Source: Faucicola mancuniensis (GTDB taxonomy: Bacteria; Pseudomonadota; Gammaproteobacteria; Pseudomonadales; Moraxellaceae). From it: 64,000 bases of DNA. The position numbers and the translations under genes were made by a program. Of this stretch, positions 26,198-36,654 are shown one piece after another (the first letter of the stretch is position 1; every line of letters starts with the position of its first letter). A model generated the notes under the pieces. It had not been told where the DNA came from. It searched no databases and saw only the letters and a list, made by a program, of their open reading frames with translations. The stretch covers positions 1,488,001 through 1,552,000 of the forward strand of contig NZ_CP171363.1 in assembly GCF_046523945.1 (NCBI RefSeq), read 5' to 3'.

Positions 26198-27663
26198 ATT
26201 TACAAGAACAAATTGAAGCTCGCAAAAACGGACTTGCACCCAGCCAATTAAACAAGCAACGCATTCCGATTTGGGGTGTCGGCTTAGAAAAAGGTCAAGA
26301 GCCAACGTGCGAAACTCACCCTTTAACATGGCGATTGTTTCATCATGATGCGGTGTTAAAACTTGCCGATTATCTTGCCCTAAAAGGTTTTGACGGCTTA
26401 AAAATCGCCTTATCAAAAACGCCAAAAGAAGTGGGCGACATGATAAAAACCGCCAACGTGCGTGGGCGTGGTGGTGCAGGGTTTAACGCAGGATTAAAAT
26501 GGACGTTTATGACACCGCCAGATGGAGGTGTGCGTTATTTGGTGTGTAATGCCGATGAAATGGAACCGGGGACGTTTAAAGACCGCCTTTTGATGGAGCG
26601 TTTGCCGTTTCAATTGATTGAAGGTATGCTCATCACCGCTTATGCCATTGGGGCAAGTGCAGGGTATATCTTTATTCGTGGCGAGTACATTTTGGCGGCA
26701 GATCGTTTGCAAAATGCCATTGATGAGCTTTTGGCAAGTAATTTGCTTGGCGATAACATTTTAGGCACAAATTTTAGCTTTGATTTGCACGTTCACACAG
26801 GGGCAGGGCGTTATATTTGTGGGGAAGAAACGGCACTCATTAACTGCTTAGAAGGCAGACGAGCCAACCCAAGAACAAAACCGCCATTTCCGCAAGTCTC
26901 TGGGGCTTGGGGTCGCCCAACCGTTGTTAATAACGTAGAAACGCTTAACAATATGTCGGCTATCATGCTAAATGGTGTGGATTGGTATTTGAACATTCCA
27001 AAGGCAAAAGGCAAGTCTGAAACCCCCGGTACAAAGATTATGGGCTGTTCGGGTCGTGTCAAAGATGCAGTCCTGTGGGAGTTGCCGTTTGGTTATACCG
27101 CTCGTGAACTCATTGAATTGGCAGGTGGTTTGCAAGACGGCTTAATATTAAAAGCATGGCTACCTGGAGGAGCTTCCACCGACTTTTTGACGGCAAGCGA
27201 TGAACATCTTGATTTGGTGATGGATTTTGACCCAATTATGAAAGCAGGTAGCCGTTTGGGAACGTGCTTGATGATGGTGGTTGATGAAACGCAAGACATG
27301 GTAAGTTTGTCAAAAAATTTACAACAATTTTTCCAACGTGAAAGCTGTGGCTGGTGTACGCCTTGCCGAGATGGGTTGCCGTGGGGTGTCAAAACTTTAA
27401 CAGCGATTGATGATGGTAAAGGCAAAATCACCGATTTGGACGTTTTACAACAATTAACTAAAGATTTGTGGATAGGTAAAACCTTTTGTGCTCATGCACC
27501 GGGGGCGGTTGAGCCGTTGCAAAGTGCGTTAAAATATTTTAGACATGAATTTGAAGCCAAAATTGATAATAAAGCCGTTGAAGTGGAACAGTTATCAAAA
27601 ACAGGTGTTCCGTCTAAAGTTGAAGTGTATCAGCCAACCAAAACCAATGAGCAATCAGTGTAA
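26194..27663 (+). CDS. nuoF: NADH-quinone oxidoreductase subunit F
   Basis: Binds NADH, FMN and [4Fe-4S] cluster N3; entry point for electrons. The 489-residue protein has the NADH/FMN glycine-rich segment GRGGAGFNAGLKW (near residue 90), CNADEMEPGTFKDR, GAGRYICGEETALI and the cluster ligands in ESCGWCTPCRDG, with the fourth Cys in KTFCAHAPGA. It is longer than E. coli NuoF by a charged C-terminal tail. Confidence 0.97.
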   Translation: MNLQEQIEARKNGLAPSQLNKQRIPIWGVGLEKGQEPTCETHPLTWRLFHHDAVLKLADYLALKGFDGLKIALSKTPKEVGDMIKTANVRGRGGAGFNAGLKWTFMTPPDGGVRYLVCNADEMEPGTFKDRLLMERLPFQLIEGMLITAYAIGASAGYIFIRGEYILAADRLQNAIDELLASNLLGDNILGTNFSFDLHVHTGAGRYICGEETALINCLEGRRANPRTKPPFPQVSGAWGRPTVVNNVETLNNMSAIMLNGVDWYLNIPKAKGKSETPGTKIMGCSGRVKDAVLWELPFGYTARELIELAGGLQDGLILKAWLPGGASTDFLTASDEHLDLVMDFDPIMKAGSRLGTCLMMVVDETQDMVSLSKNLQQFFQRESCGWCTPCRDGLPWGVKTLTAIDDGKGKITDLDVLQQLTKDLWIGKTFCAHAPGAVEPLQSALKYFRHEFEAKIDNKAVEVEQLSKTGVPSKVEVYQPTKTNEQSV

Positions 27664-27672
27664 GGAATTAGC

Positions 27673-30603
27673 ATGGCAATTATTCATATAGATGGTAAAA
27701 CCGTTGAAGTGGACGGTGCGGATAACTTGTTACAGGCTTGTTTGTCGCTTGGCATTGATGTACCGTATTTTTGTTATCACCCTGCGTTAGGCTCGGTGGG
27801 GTCTTGCCGTCAATGTGCGGTGAAGCAGTATAACAACAAAGAAGATTACGAAGCAGGTCGTGGGCGACTTGTTATGTCGTGTATGGTCAATCCAACCGAA
27901 GATATGTACATTTCGGTTACGGATACGGAAGTCAAAAACTTTCGCAAAAGTCTGATTGAATACATCATGACCAACCACCCACACGACTGTCCGACTTGTC
28001 CAGAAGGCGGTCATTGTCATTTGCAAGACATGACGTATATGTCTGGGCATAATCATCGCCGTTACCGTTTTACCAAGCGTACTCACCACAACCAAGATTT
28101 AGGGGCGTTTGTTAAACATGAAATGAACCGTTGTATCGCTTGTTATCGCTGTGTGCGTTTTTATAAAGATTACGCAGGAGGCGAAGATTTGGGCGTCTAT
28201 GCGTCAAATAATCGTGTGTATTTTGGGCGTGATAAAGACGGTCAATTGGAAAGCGAATTTAGCGGTAACTTGACTGAAGTTTGCCCAACAGGCGTATTTA
28301 CTGACAAAACTCATGCCGACCGCTACAACCGTAAATGGGATATGCAGTACGCACCAAGCATTTGTCATGGCTGTTCTACAGGCTGTAACATTTCGGCAGG
28401 AGAGCGTTATGGCGAACTTCGCCGTATTGAAAACCGCTTTAATGGCGATGTGAATGCCTATTTCTTGTGCGACCGTGGGCGTTTTGGTTATGGTTATGTC
28501 AATCGTGATGACCGCCCAACCCAAGCCGTTGAACGCATTGGCAATTACCAAGAAAAAATTGGCGTGGATTATGCCATTGATGCGGTGAAAAAACGTTTAA
28601 CAGATAAAAAAGTGTTGGGAATTGGTTCGCCTGTTGCCAGTCTTGAGTCTAATTATGCGTTAAAACGTTTGGTCGGTAGTGAAAACTTTAGCATTGGCGT
28701 GAGTAAGAAAGAACAAACTTTAGTTCAAAAATGTATTGATGTTTTAACAACCGAAGATGTTTACAATCCAACGTTGCGTGAAATTGAAAGCTATGATGCG
28801 GTGCTGATTTTGGGCGAAGATTTAACCCAAACCAGTCCACGAGTAGCATTAGCAGTTCGCCAAGCATCTAAAAACAAAGCCAAAGCAATGGCAGATGCCT
28901 TGCGTACGCAAGAATGGCTTGCCGAGCCTGTTAGACGTATCGGTCAAAAAGCGTTAAGTCCGATTTTTGTCATTGATGTAAAAGACACGAAACTGGACGA
29001 TATTGCCGAAGTCAGCTGTGTGGCAACGCCAAACGATATTGCAAAATTGGGCTTTGAAATTGCCAATCAAATGAATGGCTTAGACACACATCAATTGCCA
29101 AAAGATTTGTTAATTGATGAAACTGATAATAGCGATATGACGGCATTTGCCAAACATATCGCCCAAACCTTGTTAAAAGCGACAAAACCGCTGATTATCG
29201 CAGGTACGTCTTTGGGTAATATCGCCATTATTGAAGCGGCGGCACAAATTGCCAACAATATTCAGCCAAAACGTTTTGACTTGATTATATATGAAAAAGG
29301 TGTGATTAACGCACACAATGCGGAAGTTGAAATTGAGCTTGCCAAAATTAATGAAGAACAAGCCCAATTAAAACAAACACTTGACGAAACTGCATTTGCT
29401 GAACAAGCCAAAAAACTCAAACGTCCGCAACGTATGCAAGCGACTAAAGGTTATGCTGATAAAGCAGGGTTGTATTTAACCGTGCCAAAAGCTAACAGCA
29501 TTGGTGTAAATTTGTTGGGTGGTTTGTCGCTTGATGATGTGTTAGATAGCGATGCCGAAGTTGTTGTGATTATGGAAAATGACATTGGTGAGCGTTTAAC
29601 CGATAGCCAATTTAACCAATTAACCCAAAACAAAACCTTAGTTGTGTTAGACCATGAAAATTATCATTGGCATGACAAAGCGGACGTGATTTTGCCTGTA
29701 GCGACTTTTGCCGAAGCGGACGGTACACTTGTTTCAGCCGAAGGACGAGCCCAACGCTTTTTCCAAGTGTATGACCGAGCCTATTACCAACCGCAAGACA
29801 TGGTAAAAGAAAGCTGGCGTTGGCTTCATGCGATTGAAGCGGAATTAAACGGCCGTGCGATTGAGTGGGTACAGCTTGATGACGTGGTGAGTAGTGTGGC
29901 AGAAGTCAATCCTGCCTTGCAAGGCATTAAAGATGCATCGCCAACCGCAGATTATCGCATTACAGGCTTAAAAATTGCACGTGAGCCACGCCGTTATTCT
30001 GGGCGTACATCTATGCGAGCCCCAATTTCGGTACATGAGCCAGAGCAACCAAAAGATAAAGATACAAGTTTGACCTTTTCCCAAGAAGGTTACGTTGGTA
30101 CACAGACCGATTCGTCTATGATTCCGTTTGCGTGGTCGGCAGGGTGGAACTCGCCACAAGCGTGGAACAAATATCAAGATAAAGTGGGCGGACATCTGAA
30201 AAATGGCGACCCCGGTGTGCGTTTGTTTGACCGTATCAACCGTTTGCCAAAACGTGAATACGTTGCCCCAAATTTTGATGACGCAAAATCAAATGAAACC
30301 CTTGTACCGATTTACAATATTTTTGCAAGTGATAGTTTGACCAGACGTAGCGAAGTCGTGGCATCACAGTTGGTTGAGCCTGTGTTTAGCGTATCAGCCG
30401 ATGATGCACAAACTTGGCAATTACAAGTTGGCGATAGCTTAACGGTCAAAGCAGGTGAAATTAGCGTTACCTTGCCTGTCAAATTGGTGGATTATTTAGC
30501 GGAAGGCTGTGTCGGTTATCCTGTTGGGCAAGTGCCAGCTTTAACGGCACAGTTGAGCCAGCCAGATGTCATGGTAAGTTTTTATAAAGCAGGAGTAGTG
30601 TAA
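27673..30603 (+). CDS. nuoG: NADH-quinone oxidoreductase subunit G
   Basis: Largest peripheral subunit, with several Fe-S clusters. N-terminal [2Fe-2S] ligands in CYHPALGSVGSCRQCAV, then HDCPTCPEGGHCHLQ and CIACYRCVRFYKDYAGG, a further CHGCSTGCNI set, and a molybdopterin-oxidoreductase-like domain without the cofactor. 976 residues, a little longer than the E. coli protein (908). Its stop overlaps the nuoH start by one base (TAATG). Confidence 0.96.
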   Translation: MAIIHIDGKTVEVDGADNLLQACLSLGIDVPYFCYHPALGSVGSCRQCAVKQYNNKEDYEAGRGRLVMSCMVNPTEDMYISVTDTEVKNFRKSLIEYIMTNHPHDCPTCPEGGHCHLQDMTYMSGHNHRRYRFTKRTHHNQDLGAFVKHEMNRCIACYRCVRFYKDYAGGEDLGVYASNNRVYFGRDKDGQLESEFSGNLTEVCPTGVFTDKTHADRYNRKWDMQYAPSICHGCSTGCNISAGERYGELRRIENRFNGDVNAYFLCDRGRFGYGYVNRDDRPTQAVERIGNYQEKIGVDYAIDAVKKRLTDKKVLGIGSPVASLESNYALKRLVGSENFSIGVSKKEQTLVQKCIDVLTTEDVYNPTLREIESYDAVLILGEDLTQTSPRVALAVRQASKNKAKAMADALRTQEWLAEPVRRIGQKALSPIFVIDVKDTKLDDIAEVSCVATPNDIAKLGFEIANQMNGLDTHQLPKDLLIDETDNSDMTAFAKHIAQTLLKATKPLIIAGTSLGNIAIIEAAAQIANNIQPKRFDLIIYEKGVINAHNAEVEIELAKINEEQAQLKQTLDETAFAEQAKKLKRPQRMQATKGYADKAGLYLTVPKANSIGVNLLGGLSLDDVLDSDAEVVVIMENDIGERLTDSQFNQLTQNKTLVVLDHENYHWHDKADVILPVATFAEADGTLVSAEGRAQRFFQVYDRAYYQPQDMVKESWRWLHAIEAELNGRAIEWVQLDDVVSSVAEVNPALQGIKDASPTADYRITGLKIAREPRRYSGRTSMRAPISVHEPEQPKDKDTSLTFSQEGYVGTQTDSSMIPFAWSAGWNSPQAWNKYQDKVGGHLKNGDPGVRLFDRINRLPKREYVAPNFDDAKSNETLVPIYNIFASDSLTRRSEVVASQLVEPVFSVSADDAQTWQLQVGDSLTVKAGEISVTLPVKLVDYLAEGCVGYPVGQVPALTAQLSQPDVMVSFYKAGVV

Positions 30604-31666
30604 TGGAACACACGTTAAGACAAATGCCAAACTTACCAAGTTGGTTGTCAGGTTTATTGACAGTAGAGACTTGGCAAGTGATTTTTTTGATAGGGCAGTC
30701 GGTTGTTATCTTTTTGGCGGTGGTGATTTTTGCTGCTGCCTTGATGATTCCGTATGAACGTCGTATGCTTGCACTGTGGCAAGACCGCTACGGCCCAAAC
30801 CGTGTGGGCTGGCAAGGCTCGTTGCAAGTCGCTGCTGATATGTTAAAAATCTTTTTTAAAGAAGATTGGACACCAAAATTTGCCGACAAATTTTTATTTG
30901 TGCTTGCCCCTGCAATTGCCATGTTTTGTTTACTGCTTTGGCAGGTTTTATCATTGTGCCTGTTACGCCATCGTTAGGCGGTGCGGATTGGAATATTGGA
31001 ATTTTGTTCTTTTTTGCTATGGCAGGCTTGGCGGTTTATGCGGTGATGTTCGGTGGTTGGGCATCGGCAAACAAATATTCACTATTAGGCGGTTTACGTT
31101 CTGCTGCTCAAACGATTAGTTACGAAGTGTTTTTAGGCTTATCCTTGATGGGCGTGGTGGCTTTGGCAGGTTCGTTTAATTTGCGTGATATTGTCATGTC
31201 GCAAGCAGGTGGCTTTTGGCATTGGAATATTTTTGGGCAAATTTTAGGCTTTTTAACCTTTATGGTGGCAGGGGTTGCGGTAACGCACCGTTTTCCATTT
31301 GACCAACCAGAAGCCGAACAAGAACTTGCCGAAGGTTATCATGTGGAATATTCTGGCATGAAATTTGGTATGTTCTTTGTGGGTGAATACGTTAATATTG
31401 TGCTTGTGTCATCGCTGATTACTACGCTGTTTTTTGGTGGTTGGTTGCCATTATTTGATGGTTTAGATTTTATTCCGCCTTTGTTTTGGTTTATGGGAAA
31501 AACCTTGTTTTTTATGACCATGTTTATTTTGGCTCGTGGTGCGTTAATGCGTCCACGTTATGACCAAGTAATGAACTTTGGTTGGAAAATTTGCTTACCT
31601 ATTACCTTAGTCAATCTATTGGGAACGGCAGCCTTTATTTTGTTTAAAACCAATGGCATAGGTTAA
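30603..31666 (+). pseudogene. nuoH: NADH-quinone oxidoreductase subunit H with a one-base frameshift
   Basis: NuoH is the membrane subunit that joins the quinone site to the proton channels. The frame from 30603 reads correctly through KEDWTPKFADKFLFVLAPAIAMFCLL and then turns to nonsense, stopping at 30977. The correct text continues in another frame as ALAGFIIVPVTPSLGGADWNIGIL and then runs intact to 31666 with SYEVFLGLSLMG, HRFPFDQPEAEQELAEGYHVEYSGMKF and GWKICLP. One base is missing at about 30936-30945 (TTACTGCTTTGG). With the base restored the protein would be about 354 residues. All other nuo genes are intact, so a sequence error is a serious alternative to a real mutation. Confidence 0.88.
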
Positions 31667-31679
31667 GGAGATATAAACT

Positions 31680-32231
31680 ATGTACTTAACAATGTTAAAA
31701 AATAGTGTAACAGGTATGGGGACGATTTTGCGTACCCTTGCCATGGTGGCAAGCCATGCAACACGCAAACGTGATACTATTTTATATCCAGAACAGCCTG
31801 TGCTTGTACCGCCCCGTTTTCGTGGTCGTATCGTTTTGACAAGAGACCCAGACGGTGATGAACGCTGTGTGGCATGTAACTTGTGTGCGGTGGCGTGTCC
31901 TGTCGGATGTATCAGTTTGCAAAAAGCGGAACGTGAAGATGGTCGTTGGTATGCCGAATTTTTCCGTATCAATTTTTCACGCTGTATTTTTTGTGGAATG
32001 TGCGAAGAAGCCTGTCCGACAACAGCAATTCAGATGACCCCAGATTTTGAAATTGGCGAATATAACCGTCAAAATTTGGTATATGAAAAAGAACATTTAC
32101 TTATCTCTGGGCCGGAAAAATTCCCAGATTATAATTATTACCGAGTAACAGGTATGGCGATTAAAGATAAGCCTAAAGGGGCGGCTCAAAACGAAGCTGA
32201 ACCGATTGATTTACGGAGTTTGTTGCCATGA
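31680..32231 (+). CDS. nuoI: NADH-quinone oxidoreductase subunit I
   Basis: Ferredoxin-like subunit with two [4Fe-4S] clusters N6a/N6b. The two motifs are CVACNLCAVACPVGC and CIFCGMCEEACPTTA. 183 residues, usual length. GGAG before the start. Stop overlaps the nuoJ start by 4 bases. Confidence 0.97.
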   Translation: MYLTMLKNSVTGMGTILRTLAMVASHATRKRDTILYPEQPVLVPPRFRGRIVLTRDPDGDERCVACNLCAVACPVGCISLQKAEREDGRWYAEFFRINFSRCIFCGMCEEACPTTAIQMTPDFEIGEYNRQNLVYEKEHLLISGPEKFPDYNYYRVTGMAIKDKPKGAAQNEAEPIDLRSLLP

Positions 32232-32836
32232 CACAAACAATTTTTTCGGGTTCGGTTTTTGGGTTTTACTTGTTGGCAATCGTGGCGATTGTCGCAAGTT
32301 TGCGAGTGATTACCCAAGCAAACCCTGTTCATGCCTTGTTAAACATGATTGTTACCTTATTGGCATTGTCTGGGGTGTTTTTTGCGATTGGTGCACCATT
32401 TGCAGGGGCGTTAGAAATTATCGTCTATGCAGGGGCGATTATGGTTTTATTCATCTTTGTGATGATGATGTTAAACTTAGGCTCGCATGATGTAGAAGAA
32501 GAATCAATCTGGCTAACATCATCGGCTTGGGCTGTGCCTGCAGGTTTAACTTTTATTGTCGGTTTAATCATTGTCAATATGATTTTGTTTAACCATCAAG
32601 AAAGCAATCCTGCCATGATTGGCGGTACACCTGTTTTAGCAAAACAAATTGGTGAAAAATTGTTTACCGAATATTTGTTATTGGTTGAAGTTGCAGGGTT
32701 TTTATTGTTAGCAGGTTTGGTTGCGGCATATCATTTGGCAAAACGTGCGTTAGATGATGAAAATATCAGCCACAGCAGTTTAAAAGATATAAAAAACAAT
32801 AGTTTAGAAAAAACAACGCACAAGGAGACGGCATAA
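32228..32836 (+). CDS. nuoJ: NADH-quinone oxidoreductase subunit J
   Basis: Membrane subunit of the proton channel region, 202 residues. Five membrane segments; the conserved EIIVYAGAIMVLFIFVMMM helix is clear near residue 60. The C-terminal part is longer and polar. Coupled to nuoI (4-bp overlap) and nuoK (1-bp overlap). Confidence 0.96.
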   Translation: MTQTIFSGSVFGFYLLAIVAIVASLRVITQANPVHALLNMIVTLLALSGVFFAIGAPFAGALEIIVYAGAIMVLFIFVMMMLNLGSHDVEEESIWLTSSAWAVPAGLTFIVGLIIVNMILFNHQESNPAMIGGTPVLAKQIGEKLFTEYLLLVEVAGFLLLAGLVAAYHLAKRALDDENISHSSLKDIKNNSLEKTTHKETA

Positions 32837-33144
32837 TGGGGTATATTCCATTGGAACATGGGCTGATTTTGTCAGCGATTTTGTTTGCCATTGGCTTTTG
32901 TGGCGTGATGGTAAGACGCAATTTTTTGTTTATGCTAATGAGCCTTGAAATTATGATGAATGCGGCTGCCCTTGCTTTTGTGGTGGGCGGTAGTCGTTGG
33001 GTGAATGCTGATGGTCAAATTATGTTTATTTTAATTTTGACATTGGCTGCTGCCGAAGTCGCCATTGGCTTGGCAATTTTATTACAATTTTATCATAAAC
33101 ATCGTCATTTAAATGTTGATGTGGCAAATGAGATGAAGGGGTAA
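32836..33144 (+). CDS. nuoK: NADH-quinone oxidoreductase subunit K
   Basis: 102-residue membrane subunit with three segments. Glutamates that matter for proton transfer are in SLEIMMNAAALAFV (Glu36-like) and in the third helix around LAAAEVAIGLAILL. Begins MGYIPLEHGLILS. Normal length. Confidence 0.97.
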   Translation: MGYIPLEHGLILSAILFAIGFCGVMVRRNFLFMLMSLEIMMNAAALAFVVGGSRWVNADGQIMFILILTLAAAEVAIGLAILLQFYHKHRHLNVDVANEMKG

Positions 33145-33149
33145 GAAAA

Positions 33150-35027
33150 ATGAGTATGTTACCTTTAACGTTTATATTGCCACTGCTTGGCTTTATTATT
33201 TTGTCGACCATGCGAGATAAATTAAGCGAAAAAGCCGCAACCATCGTTGGCGTGGGTAGTATGGGCTTGTCCGCCTTGTTTGCGTTGATTGCAGGTAGTA
33301 GCTTTTTGGCAAATCAAGACAGCAATCCTGTTGTGCATATTCCGCTATGGACGTGGATGAAAGTTGGCAATTTTGCCCCAAACTTTGGCTTAACGCTTGA
33401 CGGTTTGGGCGTTACCATGCTTGGCGTGATTACAGGTGTCGGCTTTTTAATTCATCTGTTTGCGTCTTGGTATATGCGTGGCGAAGTGGGTTTTGCTCGC
33501 TTTTTTAGCTATATGAATTTGTTCGTTGCCAGTATGTTGTTATTGGTGCTTGCGGACAATTTAGTGTTGTTATATCTTGGTTGGGAAGGTGTGGGCATTT
33601 GTTCATACTTGCTAATCGGTTTTTATTATAGCAATCGTGCTAACGGACGAGCAGCGATGAAAGCCTTTACCGTTACTCGTGTGGGTGATGTGTTTTTGGC
33701 GTTTGGTTTGTTTTTGTTATTCCGTGAATTGGGTACGTTAAACATTCATGAAATTATTGAGCGTGTACCGCAAGTATTTACGCTAAACAATGCTACGTTA
33801 CAATTAACCGCCATTATGCTCGTACTAGGTGCGATGGGTAAATCGGCTCAAATTCCGCTACATTCATGGCTTGCCGATGCGATGGCAGGTCCGACACCTG
33901 TGTCTGCGTTAATCCATGCGGCAACGATGGTTACAGCAGGGGTTTATTTAATCGCTCGTTTGCATCCAATTTTTATTTTAACGCCAGATGTGTTGTTAAA
34001 TTGGGTCGGTCTAGTCGGTGCGGTTACGCTTGTGGTTGCAGGTTTTTGTGCGTTGGCACAAACCGATATTAAGCGTATTTTGGCGTATTCAACCATGAGT
34101 CAAATCGGTTATATGTTTTTGGCGTTGGGCGTTGGAGCTTGGCAAGTTGCCGTTTTCCACTTGATGACGCACGCATTTTTTAAAGCTTTGTTATTCTTAG
34201 GTTCTGGTGCGGTGATTATCAGCGTTCATCATGAACAAAATATCTTTAAAATGGGCGGTTTACGCAAAAAAATTCCGTTGGTACTTTGGTGTTTTGTTGT
34301 CGGTGGCGGTGCGTTGGCGGCGATTCCATTTGTAACAGTCGGCTTTTATTCAAAAGATGCGATTATTTGGGAAACCTTTGCCACAGGTAATATGCACTTG
34401 TTTTATTTAGCGGTGTTTGGGGCATTTTTAACGTCAATTTATACTTTCCGTATGATTTGGTTTACCTTTTTTGGTGAAGAAAAAACCCATGCTCATGCGT
34501 TATCTGGCTTGTCTTATCAAATTCCGCTTGTCGTGTTGTTGGTATTATCAACAGGCTTGGGAGCGTTTATTACACCGCCTTTAGATGGTGTGTTGCCGTT
34601 AAGTCAAGGCGTATTGCTTGAACAAGCAGGTCATGCTCATGGCAAACATACTGCAGAATTTATTGCAATGGGTGCGATGGCGTTTGGCTTGATTGTGGCG
34701 TGGTTTTTATATGTGGCAAATAAAGGTCAAATTTTAACCAAATTTAAACAATCAAGTTTTGGTGGTGCAGTCAATTATTGGTGCTATCATGGTTTAGGAT
34801 TTGATGCGTTGTATGATTTGGTATTTGTGAAACCTTTCTTGTTAATTGGTAAATTGCTAAAATCTGACCCAGTGGATAAGGCTTGGAATGTGTTCCCAAT
34901 GCTTGCGTCAGCGGGCAATCGTATGAGTGGTTGGTTGCAATCAGGGTCGCTTCGTGGCTATGCAGTCAGTTTTGGCTTTGGTATGGTTGCGTTGTTGGTA
35001 TTGGTTATGGCAATGGTAGGAATATAA
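33150..35027 (+). CDS. nuoL: NADH-quinone oxidoreductase subunit L
   Basis: Antiporter-like proton-pumping subunit, 625 residues. Core signatures: LYLGWEGVGICSYLLIGFYY, GAMGKSAQIPLHSWLADAMAGPTPVSALIHAATMV and HLMTHAFFKALLFLGSGAVI. A long lateral helix and last membrane segment follow near the C-terminus. Starts 5 bases after nuoK. Confidence 0.97.
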   Translation: MSMLPLTFILPLLGFIILSTMRDKLSEKAATIVGVGSMGLSALFALIAGSSFLANQDSNPVVHIPLWTWMKVGNFAPNFGLTLDGLGVTMLGVITGVGFLIHLFASWYMRGEVGFARFFSYMNLFVASMLLLVLADNLVLLYLGWEGVGICSYLLIGFYYSNRANGRAAMKAFTVTRVGDVFLAFGLFLLFRELGTLNIHEIIERVPQVFTLNNATLQLTAIMLVLGAMGKSAQIPLHSWLADAMAGPTPVSALIHAATMVTAGVYLIARLHPIFILTPDVLLNWVGLVGAVTLVVAGFCALAQTDIKRILAYSTMSQIGYMFLALGVGAWQVAVFHLMTHAFFKALLFLGSGAVIISVHHEQNIFKMGGLRKKIPLVLWCFVVGGGALAAIPFVTVGFYSKDAIIWETFATGNMHLFYLAVFGAFLTSIYTFRMIWFTFFGEEKTHAHALSGLSYQIPLVVLLVLSTGLGAFITPPLDGVLPLSQGVLLEQAGHAHGKHTAEFIAMGAMAFGLIVAWFLYVANKGQILTKFKQSSFGGAVNYWCYHGLGFDALYDLVFVKPFLLIGKLLKSDPVDKAWNVFPMLASAGNRMSGWLQSGSLRGYAVSFGFGMVALLVLVMAMVGI

Positions 35028-35028
35028 T

Positions 35029-36654
35029 ATGAATGATATTCAAAATAACTTTTTATTGCCCGCCTTGATTTTTTTGCCAATCTTGACAGGTTTTTTGTGT
35101 TGGCTGATTGAAAAAGTTGATGAGCGTTTTCCACGTTGGATTGCGTTTATCGGTATGTTTGCGACATTTTTAATTACGGTTGGGCTTTGGCAAAAAGGTG
35201 GCTTTATCGGCTCGGCAAGTCAAGTGCTTGCTCCGACAGATAAACCTGTGTGGTTAGCAGAATTTTCATTGCCTTGGGTTGAACAGTTAGGCATTCATTT
35301 TCATTTGGCGTTAGACGGTTTGTCCTTATTAATGGTGAGCTTGACGGCGTTTTTGGGTATGATGGCGGTTGCTTGTTCTTGGGGTGAGATTACTCGGCGT
35401 GTCGGTTTTTTCCATTTAAACTTGTTATGGAGTTTGGGTGGCGTTATCGGTGTATTTTTAGCCATTGACTTATTTTTGTTCTTTTTCTTTTGGGAAATGA
35501 TGCTTGTTCCGATTTATTTTCTAATTGCGATTTGGGGACATAATAACGGCGGTAAAACCAAAGAATACGCAGCGACCAAGTTTTTTATTTATACCCAAGC
35601 ATCAGGCTTGATTATGCTGGTTGGTATTTTGTTGTTGGTGATGATAAACGCCAATACCACAGGCAAAATCAGCTTTAATTATATGGATTTATTAGGCACG
35701 CAATTGGGTGCGTTAGAATATCCGATTATGCTGATGTTTTTTATCGGTTTTGCGGTCAAATTGCCAATTTTTCCATTGCACGGCTGGTTGCCAGACGCTC
35801 ACGCCCAAGCCCCTACCGCAGGTTCAGTGGATTTGGCAGGGATTTTGATTAAGACGGCGGCGTATGGTTTGTTGCGTTTTGTCTTGCCAATTTTTCCACA
35901 GGCTTCGGCTGATTTTGCACCGATTGCGATTATGCTAGGTGGTATCGGTATTTTCTATGGTGCGTGGCTTGCCTTTATGCAATCTGATATTAAACGTTTG
36001 TTGGCTTATACCAGTATTTCGCACATGGGCTTTGTGGTGCTTGCGTTGTACGTAGGGACGCTCATGAGTTTGCAAGGTTTGATGATTCAAATGCTGGCAC
36101 ATGGTTTAAGTTCAGCAGCGTTGTTTATCATGAGCGGTCAGTTATATGAACGCTTGCATACCCGTGATTTGACATTGATGGGCGGTATGTGGGGACAAAT
36201 GCGTTATTACCCACCGCTATTGATGTTCTTTAGTGCGGCATTGATGGGAATTCCGGGTACAGGTAACTTTATTGGTGAGTTTTTGATTTTGATGGGGTCA
36301 TTTGCGACCAATCCTGTTGCGGTAATTTTTGCGACATTTAGTTTAGTTTGGGCAGGATTGTATGCCTTGATTATGATTTATCGTGCATTATTTGGTGAAA
36401 CCACCCCAACGATTGAAAAAGTTGCACCAATGAAACGTATGACTGCTCGTGAAGCCAGTATTTTGTTGGTGTTGGCGATTGGGCTTGTTTGGTTAGGTTT
36501 ATTCCCTCAAAACTTTTTGGACACCTCAGACCATAGTATGCAATGGATTAACCAAGCCTATCATGGCGTAAGCCCAGAAGTTGTGATACCAAGTGCAGAT
36601 GTGGGTTCAACACAAGTTACAGACGAGCCATTTGCTCATTTGGAGGTAAAATAA
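35029..36654 (+). CDS. nuoM: NADH-quinone oxidoreductase subunit M
   Basis: Second antiporter-like proton-pumping subunit, 541 residues. Signatures: FFFWEMMLVPIYFLIAIWGH, FAVKLPIFPLHGWLPDAHAQAPTAGSVDLAGIL and HMGFVVLALYVGT, HGLSSAALFIMSGQLYER. Stop overlaps the nuoN start. Confidence 0.97.
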   Translation: MNDIQNNFLLPALIFLPILTGFLCWLIEKVDERFPRWIAFIGMFATFLITVGLWQKGGFIGSASQVLAPTDKPVWLAEFSLPWVEQLGIHFHLALDGLSLLMVSLTAFLGMMAVACSWGEITRRVGFFHLNLLWSLGGVIGVFLAIDLFLFFFFWEMMLVPIYFLIAIWGHNNGGKTKEYAATKFFIYTQASGLIMLVGILLLVMINANTTGKISFNYMDLLGTQLGALEYPIMLMFFIGFAVKLPIFPLHGWLPDAHAQAPTAGSVDLAGILIKTAAYGLLRFVLPIFPQASADFAPIAIMLGGIGIFYGAWLAFMQSDIKRLLAYTSISHMGFVVLALYVGTLMSLQGLMIQMLAHGLSSAALFIMSGQLYERLHTRDLTLMGGMWGQMRYYPPLLMFFSAALMGIPGTGNFIGEFLILMGSFATNPVAVIFATFSLVWAGLYALIMIYRALFGETTPTIEKVAPMKRMTAREASILLVLAIGLVWLGLFPQNFLDTSDHSMQWINQAYHGVSPEVVIPSADVGSTQVTDEPFAHLEVK

